A model generated the notes under the pieces. That model did not search any database, was not told the origin of the DNA, and saw only the letters and a list, made by a program, of their open reading frames with translations. DNA of 64,000 nt, from NCBI GenBank assembly GCA_047495785.1, contig JBLDXI010000004.1, forward strand, positions 1,736,001 through 1,800,000. Reading direction: 5' to 3'. Both the position numbers and the translations under genes were made by a program. This DNA is from Lepidodermella squamata. Lineage: Eukaryota; Gastrotricha. Of the stretch, positions 35,886 through 45,443 are shown piece by piece. How positions within the stretch are numbered: position 1 is the first letter of the stretch; each line of letters starts with the position of its first letter.

Positions 35886-36261
35886 AACTATAATTCTTTT
35901 CAAATCCATATAAGAATTTAAACTAAGAATAAAAGCGGTATCAAAACTATTTTAGCTTTCTTTAGGCCAGCGTTTCGCAGGTTTTGCGCTCCCGTCGCCT
36001 AGCTGGCTGCCGACGAACGCCGCGCGCCGCGCGCAAAAATGTTTTGAAGGTCAAATCATATTGTTTTTATTTTTAACCAAATGTGAACATCAAAAATATT
36101 AATTTCTGAAATGTTAATTATTAGTTTTCTTTGTATTTCTGGTTGCCGGTTCACCGTCACTTATCGTTTTAGTAGTTTAGATTTTTTCTTTGTCTCTGTA
36201 CACGTCCTTGATGAAGGAAAAGGTAAAATAATGAAATGCTATGCTATGCTATATTATGTAT
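35886..36261. other. Spacer, nothing recognised
   Basis: Contains a GC-rich CGCGCGCC cluster near 36020-36035 and AT-rich sequence. There is no gene model or repeat match. Confidence 0.4.
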
Positions 36262-36640
36262 GCTTCACCTTCGATAACTGGAAGCTTTTGCATCGGGTCA
36301 CACGACCAATAGGAACAATAGGACCTCTGCCGCGATGCTTGTACTTGTCTTACTTGTAACCCACAACTGCCTCCTCAAATAGAGCTGCCTTTTTAGCCGA
36401 ACTCGGTTTTCTCAACAGGCCCGGTTTTCCCTGCCTGTTCAGATGTCTCATACTTCGAAACTCCAACCAGTCTTCGGCGAAGACCGGGCTTAGGACATCG
36501 TTCTAACCGCTAGAGGAACAGAATGATTCCGCGGATCGATGGCGATGAATCTTAGCTCGCGGGTCAAAACCAACGCATGGCAACTGGGCTTTTTCTTCGC
36601 TTTCTCAACTTCGTCGCACATTTACGGATCCGCGGTGGTT
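36262..36640. repeat. Repeat family C, copy 2 (uninterrupted)
   Basis: Matches 58519-58562 joined to 61044-61290, and its right half matches 27675-27740. Because it is uninterrupted (ACACGACCAATAGGAACAAT), it serves as the empty site that defines the element inserted in copy 3. Confidence 0.75.
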
Positions 36641-37174
36641 TCCTCCGGCCACTAAAAAGCCGTGAAAGGCTAGTTTTCTCTAACAATTAATTGCTCGCAC
36701 GCTATTGGTCAATTCAAAAATGAACGCGGTAGTCGCATTAATGCCGCTGCGAAACAAAATAACCGTCGACTTCACAGATTCATTGCTAATAATGCAGACC
36801 GGTGCAAAGAAAAGCTTCTCAAAACTTGAGATACACGTAAAAATTATTTTCTTTAATTTTATCACGCTAGAAGCATATATCATTTGATAGAGAATTGCCT
36901 CTTCATTTTGGTGTAAAAACCGCCCAAAAAATCTAAACTAGTCTTTTGACATTAGCGCGCGCGGCTCTGGATTTGATGAAAATTTCGACTTAGCGTTTTG
37001 CGCTAAGTCCACTTTTACTCTCCAATTGCGCAACCGACGCGCGCGCGCCGGACGGAACTACGATGGGCCCGGAATTGAGCATAAATTTTATTTATTATAC
37101 CTTTTTCATCGTAATCACGTGATCTAACAATGTGTCCTAAATATATCCTAAACGTTGTTTTTCTACTATGCGAC

Positions 37175-37576
37175 TCACTTCAATGAGCCCTCCGCATAGA
37201 GCCAGCCTAATATCGATATTTGGTGGACACCTACTATTGATCGAAGCCATCGATACTCTATTGTATTTAGTCTATTTTCTTGGACTATCGAGATGTTCCA
37301 GGATTCACAGGCGTAAATGATGGTAGGTATTATCACGCAAGTTAGGACCTTCAATTTTGTTGATATGGAAACCTGATTTTTATTGCACATAAACTTATTC
37401 ATAGCCCCGAATACACTACCAGCCTTAGAAATCCTATAATTTAGTTCCTCGTCAATTTTGCCATTGCTGGTGATAATACTGCCTAAATATTTGAATTTGG
37501 TAACTTTTTCAAGTTTGTTACCATTTAGTTCTAATTCGTATTTGCAGGTTCCTTCCTCGTCCTTAGCGATAATCAT
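37175..37576 (-). mobile_element. LINE reverse transcriptase C-terminal fragment
   Basis: The 133-residue frame shows the pattern downstream of the RT catalytic core in RTE/Jockey-type elements: FKYLGSIITSNGKIDEEL, RISKAGSVFGAMNK, then VIIPTIIYACESW and a final EYRWLRSIVGV. The catalytic domains are absent, so it is a fragment. Its flanks do not show a clean 3' tail. Confidence 0.8.
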
Positions 37577-37848
37577 ATATTGGGTTTTAGCAACGTTAAT
37601 TTTAAGTCCTAATTCGGTGCATGCTAAGTCAAATTAGGTCTACATCTATCATAATGGCCTGCCCATACGGTCCACCAGTGAAACTTCTCCTGCTTTTGGC
37701 TTTTTAATGGGCGGATGCGTAAAAATGGTGCTTTCAATGTGTAAAAAATTGCATTTTTCATGCGATTTTCTCGTATCAAAATTATTGATTTTTTTCCTGT
37801 CCAGCTGAAAAGTGGCTAGTATCGAGTCCATACAGTATTAGTCCCAAG

Positions 37849-38271
37849 GGAGTCGCCACTTCATCAAGCCTATTAGCCTTGGTTATTTTAGTTTAATTGC
37901 TTTGTTGACTGTACAAATTCCGATTATGAAACTGCGGTTATATTTAGCGGCCGCAGCGAAATATCTGGCGGAAGCAAAAAATTGCGGTAATGTATTCAAT
38001 TAGCCTCCAATACGCTCTAATTAAGATAAAAACACTGTCATCTCGCCTGCCTGTCTTTAGAATAGGAAGGTTTAGGTGGGTTCGGGGTCGCTGCTCGTGT
38101 TCTTGTAATAGGCTCTGTAGAACGATCATCAGAGCTCGGAGAAAATTATTTTTGACATTCGCTTTGACGAAAAAATCAAGTGAAATAAGAAATCAGGTAA
38201 AAAGTAAAACAGAAATGATGATTAACGTTGAGTTTCTATATAAATCATGAGAATAAAGTTAAATCGCGTTA
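37849..38271 (+). repeat. R1 copy 3, left half
   Basis: Matches 22190-22615 and 28725-29035. It ends exactly where the terminal inverted repeat of the two-gene transposon starts. The other half of the repeat resumes after the transposon at 43576. Confidence 0.8.
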
Positions 38272-38603
38272 AGGGACCGTGCCGAAATAGGCGCATTTTC
38301 GGCAGTCGGCGGCAGCAAGTAGCAGCGGATATCAGGCAGCAACAGGCGCGAGTAGTAGCTCGCATACGACCATAGCGCGCGGCGGCGCGGGGCAGACCCG
38401 CGCGCGCGCGTAACCGCCCAGCAGGGTGTGCTCGCAAAACAATGGGACAGTTATGCGTTCGCGTCGCCTAGTCGTTTCTTAGCATTATTAGAACATGAGC
38501 TGATTATTTTAACGTGGCAAGACGAAAACAGTTTTTCATTGAATTTTATTGGTAAAAAACGACCTCATGAACCAACACGAGTTCAATAACAATAATAATA
38601 AAA

Positions 38604-40476
38604 TTACAGACTACTGATGTTTGCAGACAAGACAAATCGATTCAGTGGTGTCGATGTCATCGGTGGCGGCGCAGGCAAGTTGATAGCATGACTAGGATGG
38701 AATGGGCGAGCAATTTGAGCCACCGGCCGCTGGCATGATAACGACGTTGGGGTGGACACAGGAGTGACAAGCTGCGCGGGACGTTCATCGACCAAGGCAG
38801 ACGGGGTGACGAGAGTCACAGGAATTTCGGCGGCCGCCGCCTTTTTCGCCGCTTGCGTTTCGCCTCGCCGGACTTTGGCCAGCGCCGACTCAACAAATGA
38901 AGTAGCACAAAGCGATGATGAATCGTCGGCGCAATAACGCATCGACAAACGGGTGAGTGCTTCCATCGAAGCGTCGCAGGTCAGCAGTTGTTGCGCGTCC
39001 GCCATGCTAAAAAATAGATGAAGAAAAACTTATTAAAAATTTCACTTTTGTTAAAAAATTTCATTATTTTTCATAATTCCAAAAAAAATAAAGCAAAAAA
39101 TACATACTTGTTGTCGACTAATTTTGTCAGGACTTCGAACGCGACGCTGGTTGCTTCTTTCTTCTTATCGCCGGCGATCAGTGACAGTTCGACCCGAGAC
39201 AAGGGCGTGCCACCCAGGGCCACTCTTTCGTTGTTAACCGACAAGGACCGCAGCGTGTCGTCGTCGAGTTGACGTGCGGCGGGCGCGCCGGCCTTGGCCT
39301 GCTTACCGGCGGCGGCATTTACGCGCAGCATCAGCAGCTTCTTGAGTCGAGCGCGGACGTGCGGCACGACTTTGTCGAGTTGACTGCGCTGCATAACGTC
39401 TTGTGTCACGGTGACGCGAAGACTTTTAAGTTCCGGCAGTTGCAAGAAATTTTTCAACGAGCTGAAAAATAATAAAAAAAATTAAAATCGGAACAATTAT
39501 TTTTGTTTGAATATGTTAAATATCTGGTTATTTAGGAGAGAAAACTCACTCTTTTTTGCTGGCAGCCAATCGACGGCATATTACGTAGAACAATTCGGAA
39601 GGCGATTGCTTCAGCCCTTTCTCCAAATCATCGATGCATCGGTTGGGCGCGGCGTTCAGTGAGGCGCTCGGCAGTCAGCTGCGCTTCCGGCTCGACTTCG
39701 TCCTCCCAGTCGTAAACAAATGAACCACCGCCGCGCATTGTTGGTAGCGACGTGGCCGCGCGAGAATGCGAGGCTGAGTACTGGCAGAAGACGGCGCTGG
39801 GCGAGTCGAAAGACGGCGAGGCGAAGGCGAACTGCTCCTGGCCGCACTTGATGACGACGATGACGACGACGCCGATGATGACGATGATGATGATGCGGCT
39901 GACGAGGACGACGACGACCGCGAGAGAGACGACCGAGAGCGGCGAGACTTGAAATTTGACGACGGCGAGGCATCGTCAGGTCGAGCGCGCTTCCGACCAC
40001 GTCCAACCGCCGCCAGTGCCTGACCATCAGAGCTAGTGGTGGCATTGAGAACAGTCTACAAAAAAATAAAATAAACAATATATATTAATTTTAAATTAAA
40101 TTAATTTTTTTCAATTTTTTAATTTAATTAAAAAATTTGGAATAATAAAAAAACAATAAAACCTTGTGCTAACCTGAGGAAATGTACCGCGAAGTTGCAA
40201 GAATTCAACAGGAGGCCCGGTTTCGCGATCGTCGAGTTTCAGGCCATCGGGCAGATCGAGGTAGAAGTTATTCGCCCAGAACAAATCGCGGTCGACAAAG
40301 CCGAAGCAGTACTTCTCGCCGCGCTCAATTTTCGCGTGAAATTGAACGGCCGTCGGCTGTGGCTCGACGAGACCGCAGTAAAAGTAGGTTCGCGGCCCTG
40401 GCCGTTTATCGCGAACGCAATCGGCAAAACCAACGGCAGAGAGTGTTTTCGTAGATGGGATAAAAGTTCGTGGCAT
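38604..40476 (-). pseudogene. Second gene of the TIR transposon, unknown function
   Basis: Four exons: 40174-40476, 39550-40055, 39108-39461 and 38604-39006. They sum to 1566 nt, about 521 aa in one consistent frame, interrupted only by an in-frame TGA at 39675-39677. Residues 1-101 (start MPRTFIPSTKT) form a compact domain with YCGLVEP and FVDRDLFW motifs. Next comes a basic then Ser-rich RS-like tract (long runs of S, residues about 120-190). The third part has a helical segment (DDLEKGLKQSPSELFYVICRR, LKNFLQLPELKSLRVTV, VVPHVRARLKKLL) that recalls helical bundle adaptor domains of the TFIIS-N/LEDGF type, at low confidence. The C-terminus is Pro/Thr-rich. In other two-gene transposons the second gene is often a DNA-binding or accessory protein, and this is my guess here. 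The TGA could be CpG decay of CGA. Confidence 0.65.
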
Positions 40477-40718
40477 TTTACGACTCGAAAGACGAATTTG
40501 ACTTCAAACTAAAATTTTCTCTGTTTTAAACACCCTGACTTCAAAGCGCAGCCGCCAAACACAGACACACACCCGCGGTGTCGAGGATGCAGGATGCAGG
40601 TGTGGAACGTTGCGGTTGGGAGCCGATTTCAGAACCGCACCTGTCATTAGCGCACCTGTTGACAGGTCGCTATTTTCGAGGATCCGCAGTTAAAAAATTA
40701 GAATTCTAAAATTCTAAA
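40477..40718. promoter_or_regulatory. Divergent promoter region of the transposon genes
   Basis: 242 bp separate the two start codons. It contains GCACCTGTCATTAGCGCACCTGTTGACAG-type repeated CACCTGT words (E-box-like CACCTG, near 40630-40665) and no clear TATA box for either gene. Confidence 0.45.
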
Positions 40719-43148
40719 ATGTCGAGAAAACGCCATGTTTTTGAAGATATTCTCGATTCGCCGCGACACTGCTCGAAAATTGAGCGATTGTACGACAATA
40801 TTCTCGACTCACCGAAGCCCGCCGGCGACACGGCCCTGTTCGCCAATATTCTCGACTCGGCTAATGGCGAATTTGAAAACTCGCCTTTTCATGGCATTCT
40901 AGCAGAGCCGTCGTTTGTTATGTCGCTCTTGTATGAAGATATTCTAGATAAATACGACTGTGAGGTAATTTATTCAATTCATTTTTTATTGAATTTCTCA
41001 GATTCATTAAAAAAATTTATATGATTTGATTAATTTTTAAAAATTAAAAAAAAAATTATATGATTTGATTAATTTTTAAAAATTAAAAAAAAAATTATAT
41101 GATTTGATTAATTTTTAAAAATTAAAAAAAAAATTATATGATTTGATTAATTTTTAAAAATTAAAAAAAAAATTATATGATTTGATTAATTTTTAAAAAT
41201 TAAAAAATTTAACTTAATTTTTTAAATTATATTTTAAATTTATTTAAATTTATTTAAATTTTTGATTAATTTTTCAATTTAATTTTTTTAGTCATTACAC
41301 TTCTACCTTTCCGACGACCTATCGCTCGATCCTGTTGAAGTAAGCAAGTCGAAATCATTGAAGGCTGGCCGCCGTGCGATTGAAGTTGACCAGCCCGGCA
41401 TTATCGATTGCATTCTAAATCTTGTTGAGCGCAAGCACGCCATGGTCGCCGCGAATAAGCGTCACGGTGATGATGCTGCAGCTGGTGTTACGCTCGATGA
41501 ATGCGTTGAAGAGTGTCAGCTGAACGGTTTTAAGTGCAGCCGCTCTTCAGTTTATCGACTGTTTCCGGCTTCTAACAAGAAACACAAGAATTCTGCGAAG
41601 ACGCATCGCGCTGTCATTGGTTTGAAGTTACGGCCCAAGCGCTGCGATCTGCGAAAAGGCGATGAAAAACTCGATCATCATCGGAATGCGCGCATGACGT
41701 ACCTCGACGAGTTGATGCTGCAGTTTCCTGATGACTTCACCTTTTTTAGCTGCGATAACAAAAACTCGATCGTCGTTGGTGACACGTGCGTGACCAAGTT
41801 GTGCCAAAACAAGTACTACTACTTCGAAGGTGAACAGCCGAATTTGCCCGACCACAACTTTCCGGCTGATAAACACCTGAAAATTGTCCCCGCCGGCTAC
41901 GAAAGACGCGAGCAGCCGTACGTGAGCGATTCTGGCCGCGTCAAGTGGCGCAACGCGGAGGTCGTCGTCGTAAACCGGTGCCGGCTTTTCAACGAGTGCG
42001 GCATAGCTGATCACGTGAGTGACCTCGCCACTCATGCCCTGAAAAATTCGCCCCGCGGCGGCGCACCATGCTTCGTTCTCGTCGTCGACGCCGGGCCCGA
42101 CTGGCGGATCGAATATCCTAATGTGCGGTATATGTATTGGCGCTTGTTTTGCGAACTCGGCCTCGAGGCGATGATCGTCGCGCATTACGCTCCAGGTTAC
42201 AGTTTTCGAAATAAGGTAAATAATATTGGTCACAAATAAAATCTCAGGAATTTTCTAAAATTTAATAAACTTTTAAAATTTATTGAATAAACAAAATAAA
42301 ATAATTTATGTTCATGTTTTATTAGATTGAACGTCGATGGTCGAAGAGCAATCGGCTTTTAGTTGGCCACACTACGTCTCATCCGGACAAATGGCTGGAT
42401 CAATATCCTCTGGCAAAGGACAAGCCGGTACGCGAACGATCACCGCCGAGTGCGCGCTCAAACTCGTGACTGAGCTCATCAATGGGAAACCGGCGGAGAA
42501 AGGCGTGCTCTTCTACTGCGTGGCTGAGCGCGCCGCGGCCGACCCGCGGTTCGTCATCACCCCCGCGGAGCACGACTTCATCAACACCGCGAAGCCGAAC
42601 GCGGTGGCTGTCGAGCAAAATCAGGACTTGTACGAAGACCTGATTCTCATGGAAAAGCACATCGACCTGTAAGCCTTTTTTCTTTCATTAATTTATTTTC
42701 AAATTTTGAAGCTGAAATTAATTTTGATTTTTTATTCAAAAAAAAATTCAAAAAAACTGAATGCTAAAATTAAATTATTATTTTTTTTCAATTTCAGCCG
42801 CTGCGGCCAGGTCTGTTTTACTCGGTGCGAGGATTCAGCCTGCGTACATTGCGGACAGCATCCGCCGCCCGCCTTCGGCCTGTGGAAGTACACGGCGTCC
42901 CCGACCCCGAGTACGACGATTCTCGGCCGGGTCAATACAAGAAATTCGCCGATGTGTTTGAAGCCCGGCAACGCAGCGCTGCTGTTGAGGCAACGAATCC
43001 GCGGCCGCCGGCTGGTCGTTGCGAAATTTGCCCATCATATAGCTTTTTCAGCGAGATCCACAAAACCAGGCACACTAATATGATGCATCCCGAAATTTTG
43101 AAAAAGGAAATAAAAAATGTCGGAAAGATTGATAATATGCGAGTTTAG
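40719..43148 (+). pseudogene. DDE transposase-like gene of the TIR transposon
   Basis: Exons: 40719-40964, 41292-42215, 42326-42668 and 42798-43148. Exon 1 has five spaced copies of [FY]xxIL[DA] (FEDILDS, YDNILDS, FANILDS, FHGILAE, YEDILDK). Exon 2 encodes a helix-turn-helix-like head (LDECVEECQLNGFKCSRSSVYR) and a catalytic-looking core: FFSCDNKNSIVVGD (first Asp), VLVVDAGPDWRIEY (second Asp) and, across the next junction, FRN-KIERRWSKS (Glu). Spacing and context match DDE/RNase-H-fold transposases and a family of uncharacterised invertebrate proteins with a DGGPDHR-type motif. A probable frameshift lies near 42430-42450 and another near 42860. The C-terminus carries a C2H2-like finger (CEICPSYSF...HKTRHTNMMH). 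The copy looks recently inactivated. Confidence 0.72.
41017..41211. repeat. Five tandem 39-bp AT-rich units in a transposon intron
   Basis: The word ATGATTTGATTAATTTTT recurs at 41021, 41060, 41099, 41138 and 41177, giving an exact 39-bp period with almost no divergence. It lies in the first intron of the DDE gene. Low divergence implies recent expansion. Confidence 0.95.
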
Positions 43149-43575
43149 ATTTATTTTTGAAAAACGTTTGACAAATAAAGAGGCGACATACTATTTGAAA
43201 TTGTTGTTCATTTTGTTCCTCTTCGCTTTTCGAAAACAACGTATGTTGTATACGTGCACAGTCCCTCCATTGTGTTTGTATCGCGCGACGGGACTGGCGC
43301 TGAGAAGGCGGCGGACTGCACACTGTGTGGGGGTGGGACTGGCACTGCGAGGCGGCGGGCCGCCCGCGGTTTTGGTTACGAACGCGAGCATTTATAGCCT
43401 CATGCTGGGCTATAAATTTGACGACAAACAGCGTTTCACCTATTTATATAGCAAATTTGAGGCTGCTCCCATGTGTAACAGTCTACTATGGCCTGCCGTC
43501 AACTCCGCCGCCAACCTACACCTGCACCGGCCTGCCACGGCCTGCCACTGATTGCTGCGTTTCGGCATGGCCCCT

Positions 43576-44286
43576 AAATACGGTGGACAACGGAAATATT
43601 GATGAATTGATCGAGAAATGGCCGGAGTCTTTTAACTTCAGGAACATCTCAGATGACGTAACTCCACATAATCAAAAGGTTCCAAGACTTGTTAATCTCA
43701 ACTCCAATAAATGCAGAGATTGTTTTTTATCTCATCAACAATCGCCAACACTTGCTTGTTAGGCGAAGCCGTACGGACGCGACAGCTCGCCATTCGAATT
43801 GTTGAGCCAATTCGCAGCATTTTTCCACATATATATAACCCATTAGGAATTCAAGCAGTGTCTGTGCTTGAAGCCTTAATAGTCGCCAATTCAATCGCCG
43901 ACTCGGGGGAGTGTTTCTTCAAATAATTCCAGCAGCCAGCAAGGGTGGGCCTTCCGCTACCGGCTACGGGGCGAGCCGCTCCCCCACCCTTCCATCCGGT
44001 GCGAATTTCTCACGGACTACCGATCCCTTCCTTCGCTACCTGGGAATCTTCCGTCTGCCGACTTGGATCAGCACTGAGTCGCATGGTCAGCCATTTTACA
44101 ACTCCGAACTGTGACACCAGACGTAGATGCGGCGCTTAGTTACGCCGGACATTTGTCCGGACATTGGAATCCATTCTAAAGATAAATGTTCTGTAGAGCA
44201 CTCTAAAAATAACTCACCCAAATACGACCCTGCTGCTGGGCGAATATATTTGAAACAGATTATTGATCCTAATGGCATGATTGCCG
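43576..44286 (+). repeat. R1 copy 3, right half
   Basis: Continues the repeat interrupted by the transposon and matches 22618-23158 plus 23728-23870. It runs through the MITE insertion site without the MITE, showing that the insertion at 23161 happened only in copy 1. Open frames here are remnants broken by stops. Confidence 0.8.
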
Positions 44287-44770
44287 ACCACTTCATTAAC
44301 ACTTCAACTGCCGAAAATAGACTGCGAGATCGATATTTGGATCCAAATCCTGGGACTGTCAAAAGTCGTTTGGGTCAGCGATACGTCGTAGGGCAAAATG
44401 TTGGCCATGACCCAGCTGTTTGGGGCCAACGACTTCAAGGAACGCACAAGGAATCAACTTGCAAAAATAGTGAAATTTCGATTGATGCGCTATAATCCAG
44501 ACGACATAATCTGTGTCCAAAAATTTGGTCCAATTCTTGGGTCTGGTTTTGGCTCTAATCCAAAATTTCAAATTTATTTCGAAAGTCATTTTCAAAGACC
44601 TGCTCAGACCTTGTAAGCCCAAACTCGGTGTCAAGAGAACCGCCGTGTCATGGCCTACATTTTGCCCTACGACGCATCGTTAACCCGAAAAAGGACTATT
44701 GACAGACCCATGATTTGGATCCAAATATCGATCTCGCAGTCTATTTTCGGCAGTTACAGTGTTAACTAAC
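44287..44770. repeat. Inverted repeat element with 110-bp arms
   Basis: Left arm 44287-44405 and right arm about 44655-44770 are inverted copies (AACTGCCGAAAATAGACTGC core, then GATCGATATTTGGATCC and a GTAGGGCAAAATGT end). The loop carries a GGTCCAATTCTTGGGTCTGG block also seen at 29045. The arms share their core with the hairpin at 26193. Confidence 0.75.
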
Positions 44771-44814
44771 AGCGATGCCTCCCAAAAAGAAATTTCGAAA
44801 TTGCTTGCCTCCCC

Positions 44815-45215
44815 AATATTAAGATTTTGTTATCTTCGGAAGCTCGACCCTTATGAAATATCTCGTATAACATTCAAGTGTAGGTGTTAACTTTTGTCGC
44901 CTTGTCAATTTTAGTAGTGCCTCGCCAACTAGCCGCTAGGCTGTGGTATTTACGCTGCAGTAGCCACATAGCAGTTGACATCGCGGAGAACAGTGCGGTT
45001 TTTTGCATTTAAACAAAACTATCGTTAGGGTGCTGGACGTAACGGTTTTCTTGAACCCTAGATGCTGCTCAATCGACGAAGAACACTGATTCAGAATTGA
45101 GAGTGAATAGAGACAATAAATTTTATTTTGCACTTGGTTAACACTCGAGAAAAAGTAAAGTTGTTGAATCGAAAATCTTTTTCCGTCATTCCACTGGTTT
45201 CAACAAGCAAGCTGC
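44815..45215 (-). repeat. Orphan 3' flank of a lost ankyrin-gene copy
   Basis: Nearly the whole of 30151-30567 is repeated here, up to the point just before the ankyrin stop codon, and then the similarity stops. No ankyrin coding sequence follows; instead a short unique stretch, a GA microsatellite and the retroelement begin. It marks a fourth ankyrin copy whose body was lost or moved. Confidence 0.65.
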
Positions 45216-45320
45216 TTTATTCTTTGAATTATTTAATAAAGCACCGGCCACGGGTGAGCTTTGGGCGCACACATCAAAGTGCCACTTCGCGCGTGATTAC
45301 AAGTAATGATAATTGTAGAT

Positions 45321-45321
<1 letters not shown>

Positions 45322-45350
<29 letters not shown>
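45322..45350. repeat. (GA)n microsatellite
   Basis: About 14 GA units in a row. It lies roughly 95 bp beyond the stop codon of the minus-strand retroelement, where the 3' end of that element would be expected. Confidence 0.95.
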
Positions 45351-45355
<5 letters not shown>

Positions 45356-45443
45356 TTTTATTTGGTTGTACTGTGTCAATAATAACAATGCCTTTAAGAC
45401 GCAGTGGTATATATTTCTTAATTTTAGTTGGATAATATTTTGA

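Larger units (their letters stand above)
38272..43575. mobile_element. 5.3-kb TIR transposon with two divergent spliced genes
   Basis: The left terminus AGGGACCGTGCCGAAA and the inverted right terminus AGGGGCCATGCCGAAA differ at two of 16 positions. Beyond the termini both ends are rich in GGCAG/GCCTG words. The element interrupts repeat R1: the left flank (AAATCG) and right flank (ACGGTGGACAACGG) are adjacent in the copy near 22612-22640. Inside lie a minus-strand gene (38604-40476) and a plus-strand DDE-type gene (40719-43148) sharing a 242-bp divergent promoter. Both are spliced with GT-AG introns and are GC-richer than their surroundings. The target duplication could not be resolved. I cannot assign the superfamily. 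Confidence 0.82.

Noticed and set aside
39752-39952. Plus-strand open frame over the Ser-rich exon, and a Val/Ile-rich membrane-like reading in a third frame
   Set aside because: They are shadows of the TCG/TCA-rich serine codons. Only the Ser frame joins all four exons in phase.
42337-42672. Separate gene starting at the ATG at 42337
   Set aside because: Its reading frame continues the DDE gene after a probable frameshift, and upstream residues (IERRWSKS) belong to the same exon.
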